DNA from: Chthoniobacter flavus Ellin428 | Lineage (GTDB): Bacteria; Verrucomicrobiota; Verrucomicrobiia; Chthoniobacterales; Chthoniobacteraceae | Direction: 5' to 3' | Length of the DNA: 64,000 nt | NCBI RefSeq assembly: GCF_000173075.1 | Contig: NZ_ABVL01000009.1 | Location: 94,978 to 158,977, forward strand | Part shown: piece by piece, positions 20,098 to 30,186 of the stretch | How positions within the stretch are numbered: position 1 is the stretch's first letter | Layout: the number at the start of each line of letters is the position of its first letter | Program-made: the position numbers and the translations under genes | Notes under the pieces: model-generated | What the model saw: only the letters and a program-made list of their open reading frames with translations | The model's database searches: none | What the model was told of the DNA's origin: nothing

Positions 20098-21441
20098 ATG
20101 AGCATTCCATCTTCTGCGTATACTTACTGTGGTCGTCGACGCTTCCTTCGTGGAATTACTAGCATCGCCGCGGCCCAACTCATCGGCGGTCGATATCTCA
20201 CGACTAAAGCCGCTACTCCCGAGGGCACGCCCTTGCGCGACGCGCTGGCCCGTGAAGCGGCGTTGCCGGGAAATCCGGCATGGAAGCCGATGTTACTTTA
20301 TCTCGCGGAGTTACACGGACAAAGCGTGCATCCCCCGCTGGATTACTTTCGCTTTCCCTTCGAAGACATCGGGCCGGGTTATCAAGGCGGGAAAATTTTC
20401 GGCCACTTCGATCTCACCCACCAGCGCCTCGACACCGTCCGCGCGCTGCCCGAGCACGCGCGCAATCAACTGCGCAACGAACTCGCCGGGCAACAACCCG
20501 ACGGCTTCATTCCGGGCGTGATTAGTTTTGACAAGGCCGGCAAAGCCACGTGGAAACCGGACAAAGGTTTTCCGCCGCTGTGGGTGGTGTCCGCGGAAGC
20601 ATGTGTGCAGGCGTCACCGGACAAGACTTTGCTCGCCGAATGCTACGAGGCGTTGCGCAAACAGATCGGATGGTTTGAGGCGAAGCGCATGGCGTCGGAT
20701 GGCGGCTTCTACTATCTCGACGTTATCCAGAAGACTTGGGAAAGCGGCATGGACGAAGGTATCCGTTGCGATGAGCGTCCTCCTGGTCCCGCCGCAAGCG
20801 TCGACGCTACCGCGCACGTCTACATGCTCTACGATCATGCTGCTCGTTGGAGCGGCGCCCTGGGCAAGCCCGATCCGGCTTGGACCGACAAGGCCCCCAA
20901 ACTACAGAAGCTGATCACCACCCTGCTCTGGGATGACCAGACCGGCTTCTTCTACGATAGCTGGAGCGCGCATCATCCCGAGTTACGTCACCTCGCATTC
21001 GAAGGCATGTGGCCCATGGTGGTCGGCGCCGCCACTCCTGCGCAGGCGAAACGCGTGATCGACGAGCACCTGCTCAATTCCAAGGAATTCTTCACCGCGC
21101 ACCCCATCGCCACCGTCGCTCGCTCCGACTCGAAATACGAACGCCGCATGTGGCGCGGCCCGGCGTGGAATTGCATGACCTATTGGGCGGCCCGCGGTTG
21201 CCTGCGCTACGGACGCGCTGACGCGGCTCGGGCTCTTTTGGAGAAAGCTCTCGACGCCACGGCCGCGGAATTCGATCGTAGCGGCACGGTGTGGGAATTC
21301 TACGACGCCGACGGTGGTGAACAGAAAACGCTCGCCCGCAAAGCCAAGGGCCGGAAGATCCCGTGTGTGGATTACCTCGGGCATAATCCGCTTTTTGCGA
21401 TGGTGGATTTGTGGCGTCAGTCGGGCGGCGTGGCGCGGTAG
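20098..21441 (+). CDS. Exported trehalase/MGH1-like glycoside hydrolase ((alpha/alpha)6 barrel)
   Basis: A 447-residue protein. The N-terminus GRRRFLRGITSIAAAQLIGG is a twin-arginine signal. The body matches the GH37/GH63 clan of (alpha/alpha)6-barrel hydrolases: WESGMDEGIR at about residue 213 corresponds to the WDSGMDNSPR motif holding the general acid, then DATAHVYMLYDHAARW, GMWPMVVGAA, and RMWRGPAWNCMTYW at about 350 (YRGPVWxxxNY type), ending with a WEFYDA and YLGHNPLFAM segment. The substrate may be an alpha-linked disaccharide or mannosylglycerate-like compound; not determined. Stand-alone gene. Confidence 0.8.
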   Translation: MSIPSSAYTYCGRRRFLRGITSIAAAQLIGGRYLTTKAATPEGTPLRDALAREAALPGNPAWKPMLLYLAELHGQSVHPPLDYFRFPFEDIGPGYQGGKIFGHFDLTHQRLDTVRALPEHARNQLRNELAGQQPDGFIPGVISFDKAGKATWKPDKGFPPLWVVSAEACVQASPDKTLLAECYEALRKQIGWFEAKRMASDGGFYYLDVIQKTWESGMDEGIRCDERPPGPAASVDATAHVYMLYDHAARWSGALGKPDPAWTDKAPKLQKLITTLLWDDQTGFFYDSWSAHHPELRHLAFEGMWPMVVGAATPAQAKRVIDEHLLNSKEFFTAHPIATVARSDSKYERRMWRGPAWNCMTYWAARGCLRYGRADAARALLEKALDATAAEFDRSGTVWEFYDADGGEQKTLARKAKGRKIPCVDYLGHNPLFAMVDLWRQSGGVAR

Positions 21442-21457
21442 GATCTGCCAGACAGCC

Positions 21458-21693
21458 CGGAGCTGGAGCTCCGAATCCAGCGCCAGCGGTTCCAAAAAAC
21501 CCGTCATCCTGAGCGAAGCGGGGAATCATGGGCGGAGCGAAGGACCTCCAATTTCCGTGGGTTCTTGAGCGGAGCCTCGCGCGCGACACTGTGTCCACGG
21601 CATTTTTTTTCACCACCTTCGCCCGGGATGTTGGAGGTCCTTCGACTCCGTGTCCCCCACCTTCGCCCCCGGGACACTTCGTCTCAGGATGAC
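21458..21693. repeat. Palindrome plus large inverted repeat (GTCATCCTGAGCG type)
   Basis: CGGAGCT-GG-AGCTCCG at 21458-21473 is a perfect palindrome just after the glycoside hydrolase stop. From 21503 to 21693 there is a long inverted repeat: GTCATCCTGAGCGAAG at the left end pairs (one bulge) with CTTCGTCTCAGGATGAC at the right, and inside it CGAAGGACCTCCA (21538-21550) pairs perfectly with TGGAGGTCCTTCG (21632-21644). The same family recurs at 50856-50940 and 58792-58985. It separates two convergent genes. No ORF is credible in this 283-nt gap. Confidence 0.85.
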
Positions 21694-21724
21694 AGGATTT
21701 TTGGGGCTCGCCACCTTCCCGCTC

Positions 21725-24700
21725 CTACTGCGCCGGCGGCGCGGCTTCCCGCACGTCGGCCCCGTGCGAATCGCTCATCAGGAGAATGGCAAAGCGCGCG
21801 ACCTGCCCCAGCTCCGCAGGGCTGATCATCTGGTAATGCATCCCTTCCCCGCCGGGGGCCGCATGCCCACCGGTCGTGGATGAGGTGGAAGACACAGCCG
21901 GAAAATCCGGCATTGGGGATCCCTTCCCTTCATCACCGGAATTCAAGCTCGCATAGTCAAACCTCCCGCGCAGATCGGTATATCCATCCTTGAAGAATCG
22001 CACGGTGCCGTTGTTCAGCCGCGCGTAGACTTTGACGTAAGCTTTGCTCACCGGCTTGTCCTGCGCCTCGTCGCGCGCTTCGAGTCGGCCATAGTTCTCC
22101 GCGATTTTCAGCTTCAGCGTATTCGCGTGATACGTCTGTGCCTTACGTTGTCCGGCGCCGAGAATCTCGACGAGCACGTTGGCCTTCGTAAACTCCGGCG
22201 GCAGCGGAATGGTGAGCTGATCTTTCCCTTCAGGCAGCGGCTGCGTGTCGGTGCGTGTGGGTTTGATGATCGAGAATCGGCCCGAATCTTCCGTGACAAA
22301 CGGACTTGCGCTGAACAGGAACTCCGGATCCATCAGATAATAATGCACCGTCACCTCGCGCAGATTCTTCCACGTGAGCGCGATCTGCCGGCTCTCGACC
22401 TTGAAGTCGAATGACGGCTCGCTGCTGGCGAGCTCGCCCTGCTGTTTTTCGCGGTTCGGCTGGTCGTCACCCGGACGCATGGGTTGTTTGCCTTCGATCT
22501 CATCGAGTTGCGCGCCGACCTCGGCGAAAACCTTGCGCCAACGATCCACCGGGTAATCCACGTACTGCTGCACGAGACCACGCGCCACCGCCGGTTGCTC
22601 CTCGTAAAACGCCGCATAGCAGCGGAAATAATCGTATTGCAAACGCGTGGGCAGCTTCTCGGGAACGATGGCGTGGAAACGGGCGAGCGCTTCCTCGACC
22701 CGATCCTGCAGGAAGAGGTAGTAGACCACGCTCATCTCATCCATGGCATCGAGCGTGGGCTTGTGCGCGAGGATATCGAGCAGGTGCTGATATTGCGCGC
22801 GCAACACCGGATTCGGAATCCGATTCTCCGCGCCCAGGCGATGCGCCCGCTGGTTGACCAGCGGCGAATACTCGAGGTGCTCGTAAGTGCGCCGCTCGAT
22901 CGGATCGATCTTTAACAGTTTGGAGTCGAGATACGACCCGCACTGCTGAATGAAATCACCACGCTCCCGGAGCCAGACTGCGAGGGGCGCCGCGACATTG
23001 TGCAGCACGGCATACCGATAAATCGGCTCGCTGTAGACATGCCGCTTCTCCATGAGCGCGATGAGCTTCCCAAAGAAGTCCTTGCTCTGGCGCGCGCGCC
23101 AGGCCACGCGCTCGAGATCGATGCGCTCGATGTTCGCCTTGTCGAGGAAGGCAAAGACATCCGCCTCCGAGCCATACTGCGAGACATAGTCCCACGAGGT
23201 TTTGTCCACTTGGGAAAGCTGCTGCACGACCTTGAAGGCAAATGGCTTCGCCTCGCCGACGATTTGCTCCTCGTGCGCGACGTGCACCGGATAGTGCGGT
23301 AGCGGCTGCGCGGCGGGCTCGGGAAAGTAGAAATAGTATTCCACCGTCTGCGTGCTGTAGGGCTCGAGCGCCAGCCGTCGGCTATCGGTCGCTTTACTGC
23401 CATTCGCCGGCAACGCACCGCGCGGAATTTGCAGGAGCACGGAGAGCTTTTGCCGCGCGCTGGTGGGATTGGTCACCACGACATTCGCTCCGTAGACCAC
23501 CCCGGCGAGGAATTCATCGGTCACATACTTGTCGAACTTCTCGTTGCCCTCCTCGCGATAGCGATCATCGAGGCGGAAGAAATTCTGGGAGACGAGCAAT
23601 GGCGCCTGATCCGGCGCCGGCGCGGCAGGCTTGATCTCCTTGTGAAAGGCGATGAGCGGTCCAACGGCGGTGAGCGTGAACTGCCCATTCTCCGCCCGCG
23701 TGTTGTGCTTCGGCGATGCGAACGGCAGATCGGTGACCGCCAGAGCGAGCATCATCTCCGGAAAATTTTTCGCCGCCTCGACGATCTTCGCCGAGACAAA
23801 CGGCGACTTGCCGTCCCACGCCGCATAGTCGCGCCAGAACGCATTGATCGTGATGAGATCGGCGTTCTGCTGGGCGATGGGGAGTTGGTAATAGTTATTC
23901 TCCGCCCATTCTTTCGTCGGCCCGAGCGCGCGGAAAAATTGCCTCACTGCACTGCGCTGACGCTTCAATTCTTCCGGTGCTACCGGAAACAGCAAGGCGT
24001 CGACTGCATTTGCCGCCAGAGCCACGTCCTTGGCTTTCTTGGCGGGAGCGGCCATTTCTTTGTCCGCAGCCTGTTCCCGGAGTTCCAGTTGCCCTTGAGT
24101 GACGGTCACCGAGCCAGAATAGGTATTCGCTCCATCCATCGTCACCCTCCCAGACCCGCTCCCGCCTCTTGTGACGTCCGCGGCCGGCGCCGGGGCGCTC
24201 ACGGCCGGTGCGGCTAAAGCCGCCGCCCCTTCCGGGTTCCCCGCCGCACCGGGCGTTTGCGGCAACAGCATCTCAGCAGCCACTTGTTTCGCCTGCTCCA
24301 AGGCCGCCGTTTCACCCGCGGTAAGCGCGCGTCCTCGCAATGCCGTCTCAAAGAGTTTGTCTTCCTGATCCAGGTTCGGTGCCAGCAATTCCCACAATTC
24401 GCGCTCATGCCGCACCATCGCAGCCGCCTCGGCGGGCAGATGCTGACCCAGCAGGCAGCGTTCGGCCGCATTCAATTGCGAAAAAGCCCACGGCTCGAGA
24501 TAAGGACGCAGATCGCTGCCGACGAGAAAGTCATCCATGAAGGTGCGGTCCTTTTTGTTCCGCAGATACGGCAGCACGACCTTTTGGAAAAAAGCCGGAT
24601 CTTTTCGTGAGAGGAAGAAATTCAACTCGTGGCAGGCAAATTCCGAATACTTCGCGCGCTTTTCGTCGTCGCTCAGTTTCGGCCACTGCATGATCCAGAC

Positions 24701-27700
24701 AAACTTCGCGAGCGTCGCATCCTCGTGCAACGAGGTGAGCAGCGAAAAGATGCCGGGCAACGAATCGTAGGTCTCCAGTTCCGCAGTCCGCACATCGGCC
24801 AGCGTCAGCGTCTGTCCCGTCATCAGCACCGTGGCCTCCTTCTTTTCCGCGAAAGGTTTTGCCGGATCGAGGTTTCGGACCAACCGCAAATCCTGAAACT
24901 TGGTCGGCACCTCCGGTAGCGCCACGGTACGCCACGCCGCGCTGTGCAAATCCTCCGCATAGATCTGCACATACTGCCGGTCCCCCAGCGCCTTGAGATC
25001 GATGCGCACCACACCTCTTTCGTCCGGCACGAGATTGTAGAGTGCCGGAGCTGCCGTCGCGAGAAAGTCGAGATCCGGATTCAACGCCTGTGCGACCGCC
25101 TCCTTTACCTCCTTGCTCTCCTGCTGCGGCAGCGCTTTCCTGGCCACGGCCCCGCGTCCGCCGGCCGTCGCTGCCGCCCGCTCCATTCCCTCCATATGCT
25201 GCGCTTGCAGATCCGTCGAACGCACTTCCCACGGATTCAGCAGCAGCCCGGGCCGGGGCAGCATGTTGCCTGGGAACAGCTTCGCGTAACGCCGCTCTAG
25301 AATGTAGCGATATTCGTCGCCGATGGCACGGCCGGCCGCGAACAGATTTGGCAAACGCCCCGGTGTTGCCATGGCTGGGTCGAAGACAGTGAAATTACCG
25401 AGCCCGGCCAGCAAATCGCGCGTTGGCAAAAAGCGGGTCGCGACCACATGCAGGCGCGCGAAGCGCCCCGCATTGGCCAGTTGCACGACCAGCGCGCCGG
25501 GCTCGCGCCGCACTTGCGCGATGTTCAACGGCGCGGCGTCGCGCACTTCGAGTTCGCGATTGGGTGAAAGCAGCCAGTTTTGCACCGGCTTGCCGTCGGT
25601 AATGCGAATGGTGATCTCGCACTCGCCGGGAATCGTCAGCAGGTAATCGCCCGGAGCGAGTCCTTTCAGCGCGAGGGCGCTGATGCTGTCCTTCGCCGGT
25701 TTACCCGGGGCCGCTTCGGCATTGCTGACCAGCGTGATGGCATTGCCCCGATCGGCGACGAAAGTCTCCCCGCGCTGTTCCAAAAGGGAGACGTGCGCCG
25801 GCGCATCTCCACTCGTCCATGGCACCTCCAGGACGTCACCCGCCGCGGCATGGATCGACTTCGGCCAAACACGTCCGGCGCGGGTCAACCGCCAGCTCAC
25901 CGGCGGCTCGTTTTGCCATTCACCATCAGGAATCGTAACCCCTACCTCCTCGATATCCGCCAACGCGCCGCACGCAATGCGCCCCTTTTCATCCGTCCGC
26001 AACGGGATCTCGATCGTCTTGCCGAAGTCGCGATGCGTGAATTCAAATACCACCTGTCGATCCGCTACCGGCTCGCCATTCTTGCCGAGCAACTCGTAGA
26101 TGTACGCCCCTTCGAAACGGCTCAGATGGGAATAGGTGACCAGCTTCGTGCGATCGATGCCGTTGAGGTCGAAATTCTGCGAAGCGGTAAGATCCCGTTT
26201 GATGCCGCCGGCGCTCATCCGCTCGACTTGCGCGGAGAGCGTGATATAGAGCGCGGCCAGTCGCTCCGGCACTTTGATTGTGTGCGTGAAAACCTTCGTC
26301 GGATCGAGCTTGTCGATCTTCACTTCGCTCGTTGTCTCCACACCGTCGAGCGTGGTGGAGGCGATGGTGAGCTTCGGATTTTGCAGCAGATCGAGCGAGA
26401 CCTGCGAGTCGCCCAGCAGCAGCGCCGCACGCACGGCGATCGTCGCTTCGCGGCGCGCGAGCAATTGTTCCCGTTCCACGTGAATCTGCGCATCGAGCTT
26501 GTACTGCTCGGCGTCGTGCTCGAAGTTGGTCAGCGTGGCGAAAGAGCCGGCCGCATCGGCGAGCACGATCGGCTTCGGAGCCTCCTGGGCGGTGAAGGGC
26601 ACCACGATGTAGCCGGTCTTTTCGTCGGGTGTGTATTTGCGCCCATCGAGCCAGACCACCGCGTCTTTCACCGGCTGCCGGGCTTCGTCCACCACGGTGA
26701 GCATGTCGCCCGCCGGGCCGGTTCGCTGGAGGAGCGACCACTGGCCCTTGCGGACCAGCGCGCGGCTCGATTTTCCGCCCCCGATGAATTCGATGACCCA
26801 GGCACCGCGCTGCCCTTTCAGCTCGGGAAACTTGAAGGTCCGCAGCGTGCGACGAAACGGATTGCGCCCTGCTTCATCCGCCGAGAAATCGTGGGTCGTC
26901 TCGCGATTTGCCACGAGACCGTCGAGGGCGAGGTCGGTATTGAGCTGGCGCTTATTGGTGAGGAAGTAGGAGAGCGTATTGATCTCATAAATCTTCACGA
27001 TGAGCTTGGGCGTATTCTTGAGGAAGAGATCAAGGCTGACGTCGTCGGCCGGCAAGAGAGAGGGCGGATCATTCGGCGCAAAGTCGACGTCCACGCGTTC
27101 CTTCAACGCCTGGAAGGCATTTGGCGAAAGTAGCGAGGCCCATTGCTCTGGGTCGCCGACACCGTTGACGATCTTCGCCTCGGCGAAGACGGGCTTCAGC
27201 CAGGTGTCACGCAGCCATGCCGCCCACGGCTCCCAACTCGGCTCGTCCTTGAGAATGTGCAGCAGGTAATCGCGCACGAGACTTTCGTCCGAGTGAATCG
27301 GCGGCAATCCAACAATGGCTTCGTTGAAATTGGCATTCAGGTCCGCGGCCTGGCCAGCGAGCTCGGCCTTCCGCAGATACTCGGCATTCGCATAGTTCGT
27401 GCGGCGCGGGAGCTTGAGATATTCCTGCAAGCGCGCTTTGTCGTAGATACCCCGCGCGCGGTCATGTTGCAGCCGCCGGAGGAGAATCTGCGCCTTCAGC
27501 GAGTTGAAAGTCGCGCCGAGATTTTTCGCATAGGCCCACAGGCGGTCGAGATAGGCCTCGCGCTCGACCGGATCGAACTCCACATCGGCATCGGCGCTGG
27601 GAGCCAGCTTGCGCAGGCGTGCGGAAACGAAAGCCTGGTTTTTATAGAGCGCGGGAATGCGCCGGGCGAGTTCGTCGAGTTGTTCCGGCAGAAGGGCCCG

Positions 27701-28345
27701 ATGGATTTCGAATTCGCCGAAGCCGTGGCTTTCCTTGCTCTTCAAATCGGTCTCGATCACATCCACCAACCCGGGCACATCGGGACGCTTCAAGCGCTTG
27801 AGCAGATCGCGGCGTTGCGATTCGGAAAGCGGCGCCTTGTCGCCGATCAGTTGCCCGAGCGCCTCATCATTCACGTTGCTGGTGTTATCGATGTCCGCGA
27901 GCGCTTCCCGCTGGAACGCGGCATGGCTGATGAGCGTCTGGTCGAGCTTGGTGGGCAGGTCGGGCTTTTGATCGCGCGCCTGTTGCTCGTGATTGAACTG
28001 AAGGTTGAGGTGGTCGGTGAGGAACTTGAGCGTCGCCTTCGGGTCGGCGTCGTAGGCGAGCAGCGCGGCGCGGTTTTCGATGATGGTGCGACGTGAGGAG
28101 TGCGGGTAACGCTTCGCCCATTGCGCGAGAATGGCGGTGAGTTTGGCCGCCTGCCCGGTGTTTTGATCCTGCAACGCGTGGTAGAAATAATAGTCCTCGG
28201 TGCCGGGAACGAGTTGGTCGAGGACGGCCTCGCGGTCTGGCGCGAGGGCGAATTTTTCGACAAAGCCGATTTCATTTTCCGCGCGGGCGAAAAAGGGAGC
28301 GAGCAGCACGGAGACAGCGCAGACGAGAGCCAGGCGTGTTTTCAT
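21725..28345 (-). CDS. Giant alpha-2-macroglobulin family protein
   Basis: A 2,206-residue exported protein; the start at 28345 gives the signal peptide MKTRLALVCAVSVLLAPFFARA. Residues to about 450 are helical. An MG-domain series follows: LPADDVSLDLFLKNTPKLIVKIYEIN at about 500, then segments such as GDMLTVVDEARQPVKDAVVWLDG and YIYELLGKNGEPVADRQVVFEFT. This is the layout of bacterial alpha-2-macroglobulins, which trap or inhibit proteases at the cell surface. I find no CxEQ thioester motif, so it would belong to the thioester-less class. Around residues 1400-1422 lies GRVTMDGANTYSGSV, then TVTQGQLEL, a match to autotransporter-associated beta-strand repeats, within a Gly/Ala-rich linker. 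Nearest genes are not PBP1C, the usual partner. Confidence 0.82.
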   Translation of the reverse strand: MKTRLALVCAVSVLLAPFFARAENEIGFVEKFALAPDREAVLDQLVPGTEDYYFYHALQDQNTGQAAKLTAILAQWAKRYPHSSRRTIIENRAALLAYDADPKATLKFLTDHLNLQFNHEQQARDQKPDLPTKLDQTLISHAAFQREALADIDNTSNVNDEALGQLIGDKAPLSESQRRDLLKRLKRPDVPGLVDVIETDLKSKESHGFGEFEIHRALLPEQLDELARRIPALYKNQAFVSARLRKLAPSADADVEFDPVEREAYLDRLWAYAKNLGATFNSLKAQILLRRLQHDRARGIYDKARLQEYLKLPRRTNYANAEYLRKAELAGQAADLNANFNEAIVGLPPIHSDESLVRDYLLHILKDEPSWEPWAAWLRDTWLKPVFAEAKIVNGVGDPEQWASLLSPNAFQALKERVDVDFAPNDPPSLLPADDVSLDLFLKNTPKLIVKIYEINTLSYFLTNKRQLNTDLALDGLVANRETTHDFSADEAGRNPFRRTLRTFKFPELKGQRGAWVIEFIGGGKSSRALVRKGQWSLLQRTGPAGDMLTVVDEARQPVKDAVVWLDGRKYTPDEKTGYIVVPFTAQEAPKPIVLADAAGSFATLTNFEHDAEQYKLDAQIHVEREQLLARREATIAVRAALLLGDSQVSLDLLQNPKLTIASTTLDGVETTSEVKIDKLDPTKVFTHTIKVPERLAALYITLSAQVERMSAGGIKRDLTASQNFDLNGIDRTKLVTYSHLSRFEGAYIYELLGKNGEPVADRQVVFEFTHRDFGKTIEIPLRTDEKGRIACGALADIEEVGVTIPDGEWQNEPPVSWRLTRAGRVWPKSIHAAAGDVLEVPWTSGDAPAHVSLLEQRGETFVADRGNAITLVSNAEAAPGKPAKDSISALALKGLAPGDYLLTIPGECEITIRITDGKPVQNWLLSPNRELEVRDAAPLNIAQVRREPGALVVQLANAGRFARLHVVATRFLPTRDLLAGLGNFTVFDPAMATPGRLPNLFAAGRAIGDEYRYILERRYAKLFPGNMLPRPGLLLNPWEVRSTDLQAQHMEGMERAAATAGGRGAVARKALPQQESKEVKEAVAQALNPDLDFLATAAPALYNLVPDERGVVRIDLKALGDRQYVQIYAEDLHSAAWRTVALPEVPTKFQDLRLVRNLDPAKPFAEKKEATVLMTGQTLTLADVRTAELETYDSLPGIFSLLTSLHEDATLAKFVWIMQWPKLSDDEKRAKYSEFACHELNFFLSRKDPAFFQKVVLPYLRNKKDRTFMDDFLVGSDLRPYLEPWAFSQLNAAERCLLGQHLPAEAAAMVRHERELWELLAPNLDQEDKLFETALRGRALTAGETAALEQAKQVAAEMLLPQTPGAAGNPEGAAALAAPAVSAPAPAADVTRGGSGSGRVTMDGANTYSGSVTVTQGQLELREQAADKEMAAPAKKAKDVALAANAVDALLFPVAPEELKRQRSAVRQFFRALGPTKEWAENNYYQLPIAQQNADLITINAFWRDYAAWDGKSPFVSAKIVEAAKNFPEMMLALAVTDLPFASPKHNTRAENGQFTLTAVGPLIAFHKEIKPAAPAPDQAPLLVSQNFFRLDDRYREEGNEKFDKYVTDEFLAGVVYGANVVVTNPTSARQKLSVLLQIPRGALPANGSKATDSRRLALEPYSTQTVEYYFYFPEPAAQPLPHYPVHVAHEEQIVGEAKPFAFKVVQQLSQVDKTSWDYVSQYGSEADVFAFLDKANIERIDLERVAWRARQSKDFFGKLIALMEKRHVYSEPIYRYAVLHNVAAPLAVWLRERGDFIQQCGSYLDSKLLKIDPIERRTYEHLEYSPLVNQRAHRLGAENRIPNPVLRAQYQHLLDILAHKPTLDAMDEMSVVYYLFLQDRVEEALARFHAIVPEKLPTRLQYDYFRCYAAFYEEQPAVARGLVQQYVDYPVDRWRKVFAEVGAQLDEIEGKQPMRPGDDQPNREKQQGELASSEPSFDFKVESRQIALTWKNLREVTVHYYLMDPEFLFSASPFVTEDSGRFSIIKPTRTDTQPLPEGKDQLTIPLPPEFTKANVLVEILGAGQRKAQTYHANTLKLKIAENYGRLEARDEAQDKPVSKAYVKVYARLNNGTVRFFKDGYTDLRGRFDYASLNSGDEGKGSPMPDFPAVSSTSSTTGGHAAPGGEGMHYQMISPAELGQVARFAILLMSDSHGADVREAAPPAQ

Positions 28346-28463
28346 AAGGCCAAACAGGGGTTGAACGAGGTCGCGGGCCAAATCGTGATCCCATCCCCTC
28401 GCCGGTGCAATGATCATTGGGTGATACTTGAGAGACGGACGGGAGGGGGCGTTTCTTAGCGAG

Positions 28464-28499
28464 AGATAGGAGGAATAGGAGTTATGGGACTTATAGGAG
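28464..28499. repeat. Nonanucleotide array between divergent genes
   Basis: AGATAGGAG, GAATAGGAG, TTATGGGAC, TTATAGGAG at a 9-nt step, in the about 200-nt gap between the divergent starts of the alpha-2-macroglobulin gene (28345) and the exported protein at 28542. It resembles the 7-nt arrays in position and degeneracy but has a longer unit. Confidence 0.6.
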
Positions 28500-28541
28500 G
28501 ATTTCCTTTTGAGTTGGGCTTTCCTCATTCATCTTCTCGCC

Positions 28542-30167
28542 GTGACCTCGCTCCGCTCTCTGTTGGTCGTCGCACTTTTTTTCGTCTGCTGTGCTGCCAC
28601 GGCGGCGCCCAAGGTGACGTGCACCTTCGATGACAACGGACTGGCCAGCCTCAGCTACGGCGATGTCCAGTTCATCAAGAGTGGTGCGCCGCGCGTAAGC
28701 AACGTGCTCTTTTCCGATGACAAGGGCGGCGAGGTTTCGGCCGACAAGACCAGCCCGACCATCTCTTTCGACCGTGTCGCCCAGCGCTACTCCTATTCCC
28801 TGCCGTGGGGCGCGGTGCGTTGCCGCTATCAACTCGCGGGCAACCGCCTGAATGTCGAGCTCACTCTCGAGAACGACACCGCTGGTCCCATGAGCGGCGT
28901 CGAACTCGATTTGATGGAGTTGCAGTTCCCCCGCCGACCCGCCGGGACGCCGTGGGAGAAGCGGTTCCAAATGATTAGCGACAACGACGGCGACATCACC
29001 GCCCAGGTCGCCGATTACAAAACCGGGGTGCTGACCTTCTGCAACGACGATCCGACGAGCGCCATTCGCGCCGGTTTTTCGCCGGGCGCCGCACCACCGG
29101 CGGAAACGTGGCTGCTCCGGGTGACATCGCAGGAACGGACGGGCCCCAAGCCGCCCGTCTTCGTCGAACCGCGCGGCACGAAGACTTTCCACTTTTCGAT
29201 CCGCTTCACCGAACCGGGTGTGCCCCTCAAGGAAATCGCCGGCGACATTATCGATAAATTCGTCGCCGCTCACCCATTCCAACTCAAGTGGCCGGATCGC
29301 CGGCCAATCGGGATGTTCTCGCTGGCCAGCGGTGCGCACAGTTCGCCGACCAATCCGCGCGGCTGGTTCGGTGAGCCGAAGGACGATTTCGTCGGCAAGA
29401 ATGGCATCAAGCATTTCCGCGAAAAGGTCTTCGAAGTCGCGGATCGCGCCATCGGCATCCTCAAGAGCATGGGCGCGCAAGGCATGATTTTCTGGGACAT
29501 GGAGGGCGAGGAATACTCGAACATCAATTTCGTCGGCGACCCGCGCATGACCGCCACGCTCGCCCCGGAGATGGAGGCGGTGGCGCCGGAACTCTTCGAG
29601 CGTTTTCACAAAGCCGGCTTGCGCACCGGCGTGTGCATCCGCCCTTCGCGCATCGTGCCGGGTTGGGACGGCAAATCGAAATGGCAGCACAGCCACATGG
29701 GCTTCGACGTAGTGGAGGAGATGAACCAGAAGATCATCTACGCCAGGAAGCGCCTGGGCTGCCTGCTCTTCTACGTGGACACGAATGTGCGCTACTTCAA
29801 TACACCCGATGGCAAGGTCGACTCCCGCCTACTCGAAGGCGCGGCGTTCAAGAAGCTGGCCGACGCGCATCCGGATATCCTGCTCATCCCCGAAATCCCG
29901 CGGCTCGAATACTGGAGTTGCACCGCGCCCTACCAGGAGCTAAGGCCGCACTTTTTCGGCAATCACGCAGCGACCGATCCGCGCGTGCTGGAATTTTACC
30001 CGCGCGCGTTCAGCGTCATCAATCCCATCGATGGCCCGGCCAAGGAACGGCGCGCGGAGCTCGTCGCCGGCCAGCGCCGCGGCGATACGCTGCTCTTCCG
30101 TTGCTGGTTTCCGGACGAGCAGAACCAGTTGTTCAAATCGATCCTCGACGAGGCGAAGCGGAAGTGA
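28542..30167 (+). CDS. Exported TIM-barrel-like protein, probable glycoside hydrolase
   Basis: About 541 residues from a GTG start at 28542, which gives a clean signal peptide (TSLRSLLVVALFFVCCAATAA); a TTG at 28509 is the alternative. The N-terminal half is beta-rich (RYSYSLPWGAVRCRY, LTLENDTAGPMSGVELDLM), like the beta-sandwich in front of many hydrolase barrels. The C-terminal half has barrel-like strands: GMIFWDMEGEEYS, GLRTGVCIRPSRIV and GCLLFYVDTNVRYF, with acidic residues at strand ends (D/E of WDMEGEE, D of YVDTN) that could be catalytic. The family is not recognised with certainty; GH36/GH31-like architecture is a guess. Confidence 0.6.
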   Translation: MTSLRSLLVVALFFVCCAATAAPKVTCTFDDNGLASLSYGDVQFIKSGAPRVSNVLFSDDKGGEVSADKTSPTISFDRVAQRYSYSLPWGAVRCRYQLAGNRLNVELTLENDTAGPMSGVELDLMELQFPRRPAGTPWEKRFQMISDNDGDITAQVADYKTGVLTFCNDDPTSAIRAGFSPGAAPPAETWLLRVTSQERTGPKPPVFVEPRGTKTFHFSIRFTEPGVPLKEIAGDIIDKFVAAHPFQLKWPDRRPIGMFSLASGAHSSPTNPRGWFGEPKDDFVGKNGIKHFREKVFEVADRAIGILKSMGAQGMIFWDMEGEEYSNINFVGDPRMTATLAPEMEAVAPELFERFHKAGLRTGVCIRPSRIVPGWDGKSKWQHSHMGFDVVEEMNQKIIYARKRLGCLLFYVDTNVRYFNTPDGKVDSRLLEGAAFKKLADAHPDILLIPEIPRLEYWSCTAPYQELRPHFFGNHAATDPRVLEFYPRAFSVINPIDGPAKERRAELVAGQRRGDTLLFRCWFPDEQNQLFKSILDEAKRK

Positions 30168-30186
30168 GCACTAGGCACTTCTCCCC

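Noticed and set aside
25580-27133. 517-residue plus-strand open frame
   Set aside because: Antisense to the alpha-2-macroglobulin gene; no recognisable motif.
28346-28528. N-terminal extension of the macroglobulin
   Set aside because: It translates the 9-nt array (Ser/Tyr-rich) and would hide the signal peptide that starts at 28345.
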